This document shows positions 19,919 to 29,835 of a DNA stretch of 64,000 nucleotides, one piece after another. The notes beneath the pieces were generated by a model, which did not search any database, was not told the origin of the DNA, and saw only the letters and a list, made by a program, of their open reading frames with translations. The DNA is from Diplonema japonicum. Its lineage: Eukaryota > Euglenozoa > Diplonemea > Diplonemida > Diplonemidae. A program made the position numbers and the translations under genes. Position 1 is the stretch's first letter; every line of letters starts with the position of its first letter. The stretch is from positions 868,001-932,000 of the forward strand of contig OZ025651.1 of the NCBI GenBank assembly GCA_964019335.1, given 5' to 3'.

Positions 19919-19962
19919 CGGCCGAGGAGCGCCCCCTGTAATCAAGTAGGTAGTTCGTGCTT
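19919..19962. repeat. Dispersed repeat copy, CTGTAAYCAAGTAG type
   Basis: Second copy of the 14261-14302 motif, in the same orientation, with a two-base length difference before the CCCCCTGTAA core. Confidence 0.6.
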
Positions 19963-20022
19963 CATTGCACGCTTAACGCCACCTAGTGTTGCAATTAAAG
20001 CCCCATTTTTTTTCTTTTTTGC

Positions 20023-20062
20023 GCGATCCTGTCACATACTGCAGGTTCCCTTCAAAGACACC
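20023..20062. repeat. 40-bp dispersed repeat, partner of 41053-41092
   Basis: GCGATCCTGTCACAT(A/G)CTGC followed by AGGTTCCCTTCAAA is shared with 41053-41092 at 37 of 40 positions. Both copies lie between T-tracts in spacers. Confidence 0.8.
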
Positions 20063-20132
20063 TTTTTTTTTGGTCTCGTTCCTATCGAAAACACCGCGTT
20101 TTTTAGTGGGGAGAAGAAAAAAAAAAAAAGAA

Positions 20133-21433
20133 ATGCCAGTTTCAGACAGCACCCATCTCTACGCCAGTCACACGTCACACGGCGACAAGATAATTGTGAA
20201 AACCCGCGACGACAGCGAGGTGACCTTCGAAAACAAATCGCTGATAACCTACACGGCAGAAGGGGACTGCCTCAACATAACACAAATAACAAATGAAGGT
20301 GAAAGGAAAGAGGTACACACAACCCTGCGAGGCGTCACAAGCGGCATGGCGGAGGAGTTCCACACCGCCTGCAAGAAAGACATGAGGTGCAGCGAGAAAT
20401 TTGTGTTCATCGTGAACCCAAAGAGCGGCACAGGAAAATCACTGGAAACATGGGCCACTGTGGAGGAGTACCTCAAGAAATACGGAATCAACTACGAAGT
20501 CCACATCACCCAGCGTCCCGCCCACGCAACAGAAATCGCGAAAGAAATCCCTGACGACAAAACCGTGACAGTATGCACGATCGGAGGTGACGGCATTCTC
20601 CACGAAGTTGTAAACGGTCTGCACCAAGCAGACCTTCACCCAACCATTGCTATCATCCCTTCAGGTACAGGAAACGGGTTGGCTGCCACCCTTGGCATCA
20701 CCTCGCTCCACTGTGCATTGTACACCTTGCTCAAAGGTGCCCCGATTCCGTACGATCTGTTTAAGCTAACACAGCCCAACCCGTGCGACCGCAGCACAGG
20801 CGTGCAAACAACAACCGAGCAAACCGAAAGGGTTGGGTTTCTGCATCTGACCTACGGCATCATCGCAGACATTGATTTCGAATCAGAATGGTTGAGGATG
20901 TTGGGCGCTGCGAGGTTTCCCATCACCGCCGTGAACAAGATAATGTGGCTTTCCGGCTACAGAGCGAAGGTTAAGATGACACTTGCTCCTGAAGGAACAA
21001 ACACCACCGAGATTTGGTCCTGCGACAAGGCCACCAATCCAGGCGAGCATGTGACGGAAACCCCTGAAAGGTGCTTGAAATCGAAGATGACTTCCTGTCC
21101 GTCCAGCTAAGCAACGTCCCCGAGATCTCGAAAGACATGATGTGCAATCCACTGGCGAGGCTCTCCGACGGCTGCATAGACGTCTGCCTGATCCGCCGCT
21201 CGGAGGTATCGCGTTGGAACGCCTACAAGTTCTTTTCGATGGTGGAGAGCAACCCCAAGGCTCTGCTGTCCTGCCCTTGGGTCCACTTCTACAAGGCGAC
21301 TAGCGTCACCCTCACCCCCATGGCAAAAACCGCTTACCAAGGCAAGCTCGACCTTGACGGCGAATGGATGCCGTACGGTGAGATGACAGTACAAGCCTGC
21401 CCACGTGCGCTTCACGTTCTGTCTCCTTACTAA
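20133..21433 (+). CDS. Sphingosine kinase / diacylglycerol-kinase catalytic domain protein, frame broken near 21051-21071
   Basis: Two frames together give one sphingosine-kinase-like lipid kinase of ~426 residues. Frame one (20133-21050) holds the nucleotide-binding NPKSGTGKS (residue ~95), GGDGILHEVVNGL and PSGTGNGLA motifs of the DAGK catalytic domain. A shift follows at about 21051-21071. The second frame (to 21433) carries the family's C-terminal half: EIEDDFLSVQLSNVP, then SDGCIDV and DGEWMPYG. The enzyme phosphorylates sphingoid bases on membranes to make a signalling lipid. The break may be a one-base deletion in the assembly, or a 20-base intron beginning GTGACG and ending GAAAG, which restores the frame exactly. 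Read without either, the protein loses its last third. The start follows T6-AG and a poly-A leader. Confidence 0.85.
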
Positions 21434-21596
21434 GAGTTTTTTTGTGTACAGAAAAAAAAAAAAAAAAAAAAAAGAAAAAAAATAAACAAACAAACAAAAA
21501 AGTGTGGTTCTTGCCCCTACTATATATTTATTGATTGCGGTTTTCAAAACTACGGTCAACATCCACACAATAGTGGTAGGGAAGGGGGAGAGGAGA
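21434..21596. other. A-rich spacer
   Basis: 163 bases with an A22 tract after the kinase stop. The helicase frame is open from 21504, but the residues before the ATG at 21597 are not helicase-like. An AG at 21572-21573 precedes a purine-rich leader. Confidence 0.5.
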
Positions 21597-23624
21597 ATGC
21601 GCGCGCATCAAGCCATTGACAGATTCAAGATTGAAATACAAACAACGGTGAAAAACAACAGGGTGACAGGGGTGCAAGGCCCCACCGGTGTGGGGAAGAC
21701 GACAAAGGTCGTGGAATGGATCGCGGAGCAATCTGACGGTCTGGTGTTGTGCGGGCTGCCGAGAAAAATAGGCGTGGTAAAAGTAGCCAAGAGAGTGGCA
21801 GGTAACCAAGGCGTAGGCGGAAGGGTTGGCTTCGCGTACAAAGGGTCATACGCATGGTCCGAGAAGACAAAGATCCTCTACTGCACATTGGGCGTCATCG
21901 TCAAGATTCTAACGAGCAACGCACGACGCCGGGCGAAGGTGACACATATCATCCTCGATGAACCACAAGAACGCACGCCCGAGGTAGACATAATATGCTA
22001 CCTGTGCAAGCATGTTCTGACCACCATGAAACTGACTCTTTTATCCGCAACGCTTCCGCTTCAGTTGCTCGAGTACCACGGTGTGTCGGAATACCGCATC
22101 CCACTTCCTGACACACCTTACCCGGTGGATGTAAAATACCTTGACGAGATTGTGACGAAAGCCACGCCGAGAAAACACTGCAAAAACCCTTGGAAATCAG
22201 GGGACAACGAATGGGTGAAACAACAACCTTCGGACGAGGTGAATCTCGATCTCGTCGAATGGACGCTGCGGGAGGTGGTTCCGAAGGGCAGCGGCGGTAT
22301 TTTGGTCTTCCTTCCAACGGTTCAGATGATCTCCGATCTGGGCGAAATGCTACGGGACAGCATGCCAGAAATCGACGTGAGAAAGCTGTACTCGGGGAGG
22401 GACATGTCTTTCAGCACGAGAAACTCAAAAAATAAATATTCCGTGTACCTGGCGACAAATGTAGCGGAGGTCTCTATTACCTTGCAGGGCATAGACACTG
22501 TGGTCGACACCGGAATGTCCCTTCGTCCTTTGGGGAGTGAGAGTCGGTTCAAAAAGGTCTGGGCATCTCAGCAAAGTGTGGATCAGCGCACGGGTCGAGT
22601 AGGTAGAGTGCAGCCTGGCGTTGTGTACCGGTTGTGGCCATCGTGGTTCGTGCTGCCCAGAGAAACACCGCCGTTCATCCTTTCAACACCACTCCATTCC
22701 ATCATACTTATGCTTTTGTCTTGTTCCATGCAGCCGTCTGTTCTCAGCTGCTTCCCCACACCGCCGAGCACTGTCGATGTTGCCAACACGCTACGCCAGC
22801 TTCACGTCATCAAAGCCGTAACATCAGAAGGCGTTCACGGTGTGGCGATCACCCCGTTTGGTTCCACCGTTGCAAACCTTCCCCTCCCCCCTAACGCTGC
22901 CAAGGCCCTGTTGTATTCGGTGCTGTTCGGGTGTTTCAAAAGGTTCGCTCCGGTGGTGGCGGCGGAGTGCCAGCTGTACGCAAAGGAGCTGACGCAAACA
23001 CAGAAATACTACAGGAAGAGGATTGCAAGGGCACACAGGAGTGACTTGCTCGTAGTGTCTGACGTGTATAACGAGTGGACCAAGGCGGTGATCGAATCAG
23101 AGAAAAAGGAAATCTGTGAGAAATACGGCGTTGGTCACAGGTATATGGCAGAGCTGCAAGTGGCGACGGAGTCGTTGCAGATAGCCGTTGGCAAGCTTGG
23201 GTGGTTGGTTAACTATACTGAAAAAGAGGACGTGGGATTGGGTGTTTTGCTTGGGATTTGCTGGGTGTGCTGTGATGGTAAAACGGTCGAAGTGCACAAC
23301 AAGACAAAGGCGAAGACGAAATGGGAGTACCTTGCCCTCCCCGGTGGCGTGCGGGTGTGGCCGCACCCATCCTCGCTGAACGCCCAGCAACGAGCTTGCC
23401 CCGCCCCGCTTTACTCTTATCTCCGGGCCATCTCCTCGTCGCAGGTTTACCTTACAGGCCTCTCGCCTTGCTATCCTGCCGCAACGGAAATCTTGAACTC
23501 CCACGATTTCTCCCAGGCGTTCGAAGAGAAATGCAACCACCCTTCCAAACCTCCCACGCCGCGTGACATGGAGGTCGTGGAGTCGGTACGGAACACGCTT
23601 ATAAACAGTACATCTCTCATTTGA
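21597..23624 (+). CDS. DEAH/RHA-like RNA helicase with altered motif II (DEPQ)
   Basis: 675 residues. The RecA-like core shows motif I GPTGVGKT (residue ~28), motif Ia-like region, motif II DEPQERTPEVD (~121), motif III SAT (~150), SGGILVFLPT (motif IV region, ~232), ATNVAEVSITLQGIDTVVD (motif V, ~290) and QRTGRVGR (motif VI, ~330). This order is that of DHX-type NTP-dependent RNA helicases. The usual D-E-x-H is replaced by D-E-P-Q, while the following ERTxExD matches family members. The C-terminal ratchet/OB part is short and divergent. Likely role: RNA or RNP remodelling. The ATG at 21597 is chosen because it lies just before the helicase core; a longer frame from 21504 begins with hydrophobic non-family residues. 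Confidence 0.88.
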   Translation: MRAHQAIDRFKIEIQTTVKNNRVTGVQGPTGVGKTTKVVEWIAEQSDGLVLCGLPRKIGVVKVAKRVAGNQGVGGRVGFAYKGSYAWSEKTKILYCTLGVIVKILTSNARRRAKVTHIILDEPQERTPEVDIICYLCKHVLTTMKLTLLSATLPLQLLEYHGVSEYRIPLPDTPYPVDVKYLDEIVTKATPRKHCKNPWKSGDNEWVKQQPSDEVNLDLVEWTLREVVPKGSGGILVFLPTVQMISDLGEMLRDSMPEIDVRKLYSGRDMSFSTRNSKNKYSVYLATNVAEVSITLQGIDTVVDTGMSLRPLGSESRFKKVWASQQSVDQRTGRVGRVQPGVVYRLWPSWFVLPRETPPFILSTPLHSIILMLLSCSMQPSVLSCFPTPPSTVDVANTLRQLHVIKAVTSEGVHGVAITPFGSTVANLPLPPNAAKALLYSVLFGCFKRFAPVVAAECQLYAKELTQTQKYYRKRIARAHRSDLLVVSDVYNEWTKAVIESEKKEICEKYGVGHRYMAELQVATESLQIAVGKLGWLVNYTEKEDVGLGVLLGICWVCCDGKTVEVHNKTKAKTKWEYLALPGGVRVWPHPSSLNAQQRACPAPLYSYLRAISSSQVYLTGLSPCYPAATEILNSHDFSQAFEEKCNHPSKPPTPRDMEVVESVRNTLINSTSLI

Positions 23625-23822
23625 AATTCATTTCCCCCCTTCTTCTGCTTCATACGATATCAAAAAAAAAATAATACAGACAGGAGAGAGGGAGAAGGGT
23701 GGGGGGGGGGGGGCGATACTCAATTTTCTATTTGATGGCACCTAAACGATAAGAATATAAAAAAAAGAAGAAGAAAAAAAAGAAAGAAGGAAAAAAGAAA
23801 AAAAGAGCGAGCGAGAAAGAAA

Positions 23823-26039
23823 ATGGACCAGAAAGATGTAAGGATCACCTTAGAAAGCCCGGCGTTGCCGGTCCTGGTGTACCCATCACGAGAGAGGGAC
23901 TTCGAAGAGGAACGGGAAGTGGACAGCGAGTCGGTATATTCAGAAACGTCGTGGATAGGGAAGGACAACAGCATACTGTTGAGCAAGCTGGACGAGATTT
24001 TGGAGGCGGCGGAGAAGTGGCAGGACAAGGAGACGGTGGTGGAAAGAGTAAAGAGCTTGAAATGCCTGGTGGAGAAGACACCCCCTGCACCACCACCACC
24101 CCCACCCCAGCAAGGCGTACCAGAATTTGTTCCAAGCCTCTTAGTATCGCTTCCAACTGACAGCTCACTGAGCGATCTGAAGCCACCACCTGCAGTAAGA
24201 CCTATAAACAGAGAAGAATCAAGCGATCTTTCCAAGCTTCGTGCCACGTTCAATGAGTTCAACGCAGCGCTTAGTCTTAATATCTTGAAGGAAGGAAATA
24301 ATGATAAGGAGGACAATGAGAGCTCGTACGATGAGCTCACCTCGCTGTCGCCCACTAGAGACAAAAGTTTAAAGCGGTACTCCACAGTGTCCTCTTTCGA
24401 TTACGATGTTGTGGTGAAGGACGAACATCGATTTGTGACGAACGCGCAGCTTGAATCGGATCGCTTCGTGTTGAACTTCAACAGATTCGACAGATATTGG
24501 CAGCCGCTACTCTTTTTGACGCTGCTGTTCATCACATTGTCCACAGGGCTTACCATCGGCCTGGGCAGACCCGCATCCCTCACAACCGCGATCTGCGACA
24601 ATCTTGCAGATGTTGTTATGTACGTCGAGATATTCTTCAACCTCCACCGCCCCGTCAACTTCCTCGGGTTGATCACAACCGATACAAAATCAATCCGGGC
24701 ACGGTATTACAAAGGCAAGGACGGGCGGTACCTTGCCTACGATGTCATAGCGATGCTTCCTTTGCATATTGTCGGGTGGTCGATGGGCGACAATGAATCA
24801 TACTTCCGATCCGGTGTCACAGGGTATTACAGCCCTGTATGGAGGGCAAACCGACTATTACTCGCGCTTTACACATCTGAGAAATTCGTAAGAACGCTGC
24901 AAGTGGTGTTTGAAGACCCTGTTTTCGAACGGATCGGGAAGTCGATTTTCAAATTCGCGTATATTGCAACGTTTGTCGGGTCGGGCTGGTGCTGGTTGCA
25001 GCTGTACGAAGGGGAACAGCGGAGTTTAGCGTGGAACAATTCCGTCAGTGTTTTCTTCAAGGAGAACGTGTCTGTTTTTCAGCAGTTCACGCTGGGCGTG
25101 GACTACGCGATCAAAGCAATGGCGGGAATGAGCCGTGGGTCGCCTGTACCCCACACCGACACACAAACTGCATTCGAACAGATAGTCGCATGTATCGGTG
25201 TCTGCACCTACGCCACCATAATCGCAACCATAGGAACCCAGTTGAAAACGTCGGGAACGTTTGATGAATTAAAAAGCTCGCTCGATGAAATCCACGACGC
25301 CATGGCGTACAAGCAGCTTCCGAAGAATATGTACCGCGAGGCGAAGCGATACTGTTGGTTCATGTTCCAGAACCAACGGTTGAGGGGGACCGTCGGAGAC
25401 ACCCTGTCGGACCTTCCCACCGTACTGCAGCTGAAGGTCGATCAGTTCGTCGGGGCGGACGCGCTCTTCACAATCCCGGTTTTGAAATGCGCTTTTGTCG
25501 ACGTTGCTTTTCTCCACTTCATGATCGATAGATTGGAGGTTATAGTGTTTTACGAAGGCGAATCTGTATATTGTAAAGGAGATTGGTGCGATTGCATGTA
25601 CTTCATCACATCGGGCAGCGTGCATGTGACAAATGAGGACGGTACTGAGAAAACACTGCGAACGAACGACAGTGTTGGCGAACTTGCTTTGTTCCATGTT
25701 CATCAGCGTGTTGAGACTGTTGTTGCGTTAGAGCACAGCAGTTGTTTTGCGTTGTACCGATCATCGTTTAAAGAAGCTGAGGTGAAATTCCCCGAGGCAG
25801 TGGCGAGCATTAAGAAGAACGTGCAAAAAAAACTGCAGAACTTCCACGATCTAGACGCCAAGCGTCGGAGGGTAATCAACTATCTGCTGGAGCTGACCGA
25901 CAGAGGGTTGCTTCAGTGCTACTTCGAAAAGCTGAAGTCCTACGTTGCCATCGCACAGCTTTCGGCAAGAGACGTCATTCGCCGATCCACAACAAACATG
26001 CGGATTAAATCGCTTAAAAGACGCCTTGTCACTTGTTAA
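23823..26039 (+). CDS. Cyclic-nucleotide-gated/HCN-type ion channel homolog with unusual pore loop
   Basis: 738 residues. Residues 1-215 are charged and polar, with a run of prolines. S1 is near 224-245 (WQPLLFLTLLFITLS); S2-S3 follow (DVVMYVEIFF, AYDVIAMLPLH), then a weakly charged S4 segment. S5 is near 375-395. The pore region 421-440 has AIKAMAGMSRGSP where potassium channels have TxGYG, and S6 is ACIGVCTYATIIATIGTQL. A C-linker follows, then a cyclic-nucleotide-binding domain (~572-670; VFYEGESVYCKGD, MYFITSGSVHV, GELALFHVHQRVETVVA). Such channels couple cAMP or cGMP to membrane potential, in protists often in flagella. Ion selectivity cannot be inferred from the unusual loop. ATG follows a long purine leader. 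Confidence 0.88.
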   Translation: MDQKDVRITLESPALPVLVYPSRERDFEEEREVDSESVYSETSWIGKDNSILLSKLDEILEAAEKWQDKETVVERVKSLKCLVEKTPPAPPPPPPQQGVPEFVPSLLVSLPTDSSLSDLKPPPAVRPINREESSDLSKLRATFNEFNAALSLNILKEGNNDKEDNESSYDELTSLSPTRDKSLKRYSTVSSFDYDVVVKDEHRFVTNAQLESDRFVLNFNRFDRYWQPLLFLTLLFITLSTGLTIGLGRPASLTTAICDNLADVVMYVEIFFNLHRPVNFLGLITTDTKSIRARYYKGKDGRYLAYDVIAMLPLHIVGWSMGDNESYFRSGVTGYYSPVWRANRLLLALYTSEKFVRTLQVVFEDPVFERIGKSIFKFAYIATFVGSGWCWLQLYEGEQRSLAWNNSVSVFFKENVSVFQQFTLGVDYAIKAMAGMSRGSPVPHTDTQTAFEQIVACIGVCTYATIIATIGTQLKTSGTFDELKSSLDEIHDAMAYKQLPKNMYREAKRYCWFMFQNQRLRGTVGDTLSDLPTVLQLKVDQFVGADALFTIPVLKCAFVDVAFLHFMIDRLEVIVFYEGESVYCKGDWCDCMYFITSGSVHVTNEDGTEKTLRTNDSVGELALFHVHQRVETVVALEHSSCFALYRSSFKEAEVKFPEAVASIKKNVQKKLQNFHDLDAKRRRVINYLLELTDRGLLQCYFEKLKSYVAIAQLSARDVIRRSTTNMRIKSLKRRLVTC

Positions 26040-26614
26040 GGGAAATGAGGGGTATTTCCATGCCCCTCAAAATGCAAGATTTTTTATATACCCCCCATCC
26101 CCCCTGCTTCTTTTCGCCCTCTCCGTTTTTTTTCCTTCATTTTTTGTGTGACGAAACAAGGAAGCTGCACCGGGGCGGGACCCGGCTGGGGGGAGGGGGG
26201 CGAGCTGCTTAAGGACAAGGACGCGGGTACGTTTTCTTTGCAATCAAGTAGACAGCCAGTGCTTATGCCACCAAAACACTGGTCCTTTATTTATCTACTT
26301 ATTGCCCGCGACCTTTTTCTTCTTCTTTCTAGTGGAACGGTTCTCTCCGGCCTACTAGGGGCCCTTGAACAGGTGCCTCTTGCCTGATGAGGCTGCACCT
26401 GGAAGAGTTTACAAGATGAGTACCGAAGCTGAGAGATTCCTAGTACTACCACGAACCTTCTGTACAGGAGGGCTGCCAATTTGACTTTCTTTTCTGTTTC
26501 TCTTTATCCCCCCTACCCTTTTGTTTTCAACTATTTTTTTTTTTCTTCATTCTTTGGATTCGGAAGCCTGTAAATAAATAAACTAAAACAAAAACAAAAA
26601 GTTTCACCTCCACA

Positions 26615-26648
<34 letters not shown>
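26040..26648. other. Spacer with a small hairpin and A34 tract
   Basis: No gene recognised. A GC-richer section (26150-26410) contains a CAATCAAGTAG match near 26240 and an inverted repeat at 26370-26401 (arms CAGGTGC and GCACCTG). The spacer ends with a run of 34 A that runs straight into the next ATG. Confidence 0.55.
26370..26401. repeat. Hairpin (7-bp arms)
   Basis: CAGGTGC at 26370-26376 pairs with GCACCTG at 26395-26401; CTC/GAG can extend the stem inside. It lies in the GC-richer part of a spacer. It may be part of a small RNA or a relic; no function is shown. Confidence 0.5.
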
Positions 26649-26651
<3 letters not shown>

Positions 26652-26942
26652 TCCCAGGCTAGCAGAGCTATTGCAGCGGAACAACATGATGCCTTCAGGG
26701 CGGCCAATCATGCGAAGGAGGCACAGGCAGAGGCGGTGTCGTCCGCGCACATTGTGATGGCCAACGACAAAGGTGATTTGATTAACAGCGAAATTTCGAG
26801 ACTTGCCACAGAAGTAGGGATCCAGGGGACTAACAGGGTCAACAGGGAGGCTGTCTTCGCAGCGAATGCCCACTCTCCTTACAGGTACCAAGACGCCACA
26901 TGGAACCATGCGCCCACCCCTAAGTACATGAGCTATTACTGA
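26649..26942 (+). CDS. Small conserved-looking protein, unknown function
   Basis: 97 residues, not recognised. The N-terminal half is alanine/glutamate-rich and likely helical (AIAAEQHDAFRAANHAKEAQ). The tail ends in aromatic residues (HSPYRYQDATWNHAPTPKY). There is no signal peptide or membrane segment. Small helical proteins with a Y/W/P-rich tail occur among axonemal microtubule inner proteins, but that is only a guess. Codon use is balanced, unlike the spacers on both sides. The start codon is the last A of a 34-A run, the clearest case here of a poly(A) leader touching the ATG. Confidence 0.7.
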
Positions 26943-27164
26943 AATTCTTTTTTCTAGAGAAAAAAAAGAAAGAAAGAAAGAAAAAAAACGAATCTCTCCC
27001 TCACCACCCTTGTTTGTATTTTTCTTCCCACTGTTCCTTTCGTTCCCTTTTACCCCCTCCTTTCTTCTCCCCTTGTTGTTTTACTTTTCTTTTTTTGTCT
27101 TCTTCTCAATTGTGGATAAAAAAGAAAAAAAAAAAGGCATCCACAAATTTAAAAAAAAAAGAAA

Positions 27165-29604
27165 ATGTCCCTCCAGCCGGTTGTTCTCTCAGACACGGTC
27201 AACGCCACCTTGGCTGAGGTTTTTCCTTCAGATGACCCCTTTGACGATCCGAATTTTGACCCGTTGGCGTTTATAAACGAAAGGTTTCCGAGTGAAAAGA
27301 GCTTGCGCGGTCTGGGGGACTATATGGAAAGCCTAGAGGCAGGGGCGAGGGCGACAGAAGAGGAAGTCCGGGAAACGGTGAGGGGCCAGGCAGGGGGTGC
27401 GAGCAGAGCCGAAATGAACTTGGAGGAAGCAAAGGGAAGCATCCAGGAACTATTCAAAAAAGTGGAAGAAATCCGACGAATGGCAGAAGAGTCAGAGGCG
27501 ATGGTGATGGAAATCTGCACCGAGATCTCATCTCTGGACAACGCAAAGAAAAACTTAACAGACGCGATAACAATCCTGAAGAAGATGAAGGATATCTCGA
27601 AGGGGTTGGACGAGCTCAAGGCGAGCACGGACCAACAACCAGCCGACCTCGCAGCAGCAGCGGAGAACCTTACCCTCTGCCGACAAATTCTGGAAAAACA
27701 TTTTTCCAACCATTCAAATCTCCCACGCGTTAAAGAGCTCTCAGACAAGCTCTCCCGAGAACTGAAAATCTGCTCCCAGCTCGCACTTCAAGAACTAAAA
27801 ACAATCGACGTCCACGAAGAGGAAGTCCCTCCCTCCGTCATCGACGCCTGTGCAGTGGCAGACGCCTGCGGCGATGAAATTAAAACAGCCGCAGTAACCG
27901 CCTTTGTCCAGGCTAACATAGAAAAATACAAAAAAGCCTTCCTCCCAGGGTCTGACGAAGCCCGCCTTGAAAAAATGGAACGTCGTTTCGCGTGGTTTAG
28001 AAGGCTTTTGAAGTCCTTCGAGGACAACCTGTCGGGGCACATCCCGGTTTCATGGTGCATCCAGCAGGAGCTTGGCGTTGAATTCTGCCTCGCCACGAGG
28101 GAGGACATCAAGGTAGCCTTGGAACAAGAAGGCGGCGGGATGAACATCGAGATCCTCGTCAGGGTTCTGCAAAAAGCGATCGATTTCGAAAAAGACCTCA
28201 CCGCCAGGATGCAAATCTATGAAAAAAACGCCGAAAAGGAAGCCCGGCGGTACCGAGGCACGGACCCGCACGCCTTGCGCTCAAAGTACAATTCGTCGGC
28301 CGTCGAAGAATCTCAAAAAACGACTAAAAAATACAAATACACGGGGTTCATAACATCATGTTTTGAACACACGATGGACGCATATGTGAGCCATGAAGGT
28401 GTGAGAATGAACACCGCCATCAGGACGCTCGTGAGGGAGCAGCCTGCGATGGTCGACGGCCAGCAAACGCTCCCCACCGCGCTGGAAATCTTCAGCTACA
28501 TAAAACAAAGCTTGAAAAAATGCAGCGCCTTCTGCAAGGACGAGATCCTGGTCAAAATGCACAGAGTGTGGTCGGAGAATCTAATGTAATGTTCAAAAAA
28601 AAAAAAAAAGAAAAAAAAGAAATCAAAAAAAATACCCCCCACAGTTTTTACGGTGATGAGCTCCGTTCGCAAATCGCTTCTAGCGGGTCTGGTGACGATC
28701 TGAAAACTTGCATCATCATCAACTCAGCAGACTGGTGTGTGGACACTGCCACAAAGCTCGCCGAAGAGGTGCGGTCATGCATTGACGAATCGTGCCACGC
28801 TGGAGTCAAAGAAGAGGCACCCACGGAAACCTTCCTAGCCGTCATCCAGGACGGGACCATGAAGCTCGTTGGGGACCTGATAGAGCAGCTCGGACCGCAG
28901 CTGACGGAGATGGTGCAGACCCCGTGGTACCAGCATGAAGAAGTGGGGGACCAGTCCGACTACGTGTCGAAGATCTGTTCGGTGCTTTCGGAGGTCTTCC
29001 CGAAGTTCGGGAAGAATCTGAAACCAAACCTCTTCAAACACCTGTGCGTGAAGTTCGTCGATGAGTTCGTACCACGCTACGTGAGGGCGCTGTACGGGCT
29101 TAAGCGACCTACGCCCTCTGCTTGTCGGCAGTTGCTACTTGATATTCAGGTATAATCGACAAAGATAAAAAAAGAAGGAAAATAAAATCCCAGATTCTAA
29201 AATCCCAATTCCCGAAGATCCCCTTCCTGGGTGACCCCGAACGGTTCAGAGAGCGCGAACTGAAGGCCTACAACATGTTGGTGCGCATCAGCATGGGACG
29301 CGGCGAGGCTATTTTGAAGTTCCTTGAATCGGAGATCCCGCCCTCTGAAGGCACCATTCTGGCAGACCAGTACTCCGAGCTTCTTCAGGACGACGGGTCT
29401 GTGACCGACTTCTTGAGGCTTCTCGAGATGAAGGGCATCGGTACCAAGGAACAGAAGCCGCTGAGAGAGTACCTCGAGAAGACGAAAGGGATGCCTCTAT
29501 CCTCGAAGAGGAACAACGCCTCACACAGCGACAGCAAAGGCACTGACACCATCCGACGGTTCCGGGACGGGATGAACAAGATTAAAGACAAACTGAAGGA
29601 ATAA
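27165..29604 (+). CDS. VPS53: VPS53, GARP/EARP tethering complex subunit (three exons)
   Basis: Exons 27165-28585, 28645-29149 and 29194-29604 join to 778 residues, close to other VPS53 proteins. The N-terminus has the Vps53_N signature: FDPLAFINERFPSEKSL, then VRGQAGG, EEAKGSIQELFKKVEEI and LDNAKKNLTDAITILKKM. After splicing, the C-terminal part matches the family: NSADWCVDTATKLAEE, EEVGDQSDYVSKI, LCVKFVDEFVPRY and QLLLDIQ joined to ILK, then FLRLLEMKG. VPS53 is one rod of the tether that captures endosome-derived vesicles at the Golgi with VPS51, 52 and 54. Both introns are GT-AG and short (59 and 44 bases). Without splicing the first frame ends at 28589, just inside the first intron. Start: ATG after an A-rich leader. 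Confidence 0.93.
28586..28644 (+). other. Intron 1 of VPS53 (59 bases)
   Basis: Begins GTAATG, ends CCACAG, is A-rich inside and contains an in-frame TAA. Removing it joins AT|T and restores the VPS53 reading frame into FYGDELRSQ. Confidence 0.85.
29150..29193 (+). other. Intron 2 of VPS53 (44 bases)
   Basis: Begins GTATAA, ends TCCCAG, and lies in phase 0 between LLLDIQ and ILKSQ. Removal keeps the family's C-terminal sequence continuous. Confidence 0.9.
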
Positions 29605-29835
29605 AGCGGGGAAGGGGACAAAAAAGTGTTTGATTTTCTTTTTTTCTCTTTTTGGTTCCCTCGCGAAACGATGGGACAACAAACAAAGACCTCTCCCACA
29701 CACCGAGAATATCTTTTGGTCGATTTTTTTTTCTTGTTTCTATTTTTTAGTCCGTGTGTACTAAGTAATTTTTTTTTTTCTTTTTTTTTTTTTTACCTTG
29801 GACATCTCATGAACAGGTGGGGGAGGGGGTTGGAC

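Larger units (their letters stand above)
19076..20132. other. 1-kb spacer with GC-richer relic segment and dispersed repeats
   Basis: No gene. 19076-19680 is A/T/C homopolymer DNA. 19735-19985 is GC-richer (it includes CCCGGGACGCCCCGG) and carries the shared motif 19919-19962. 20023-20062 is a 40-bp repeat also found at 41053-41092. T6 followed by AG at 20105-20106 is a likely acceptor for the next gene. Confidence 0.65.
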
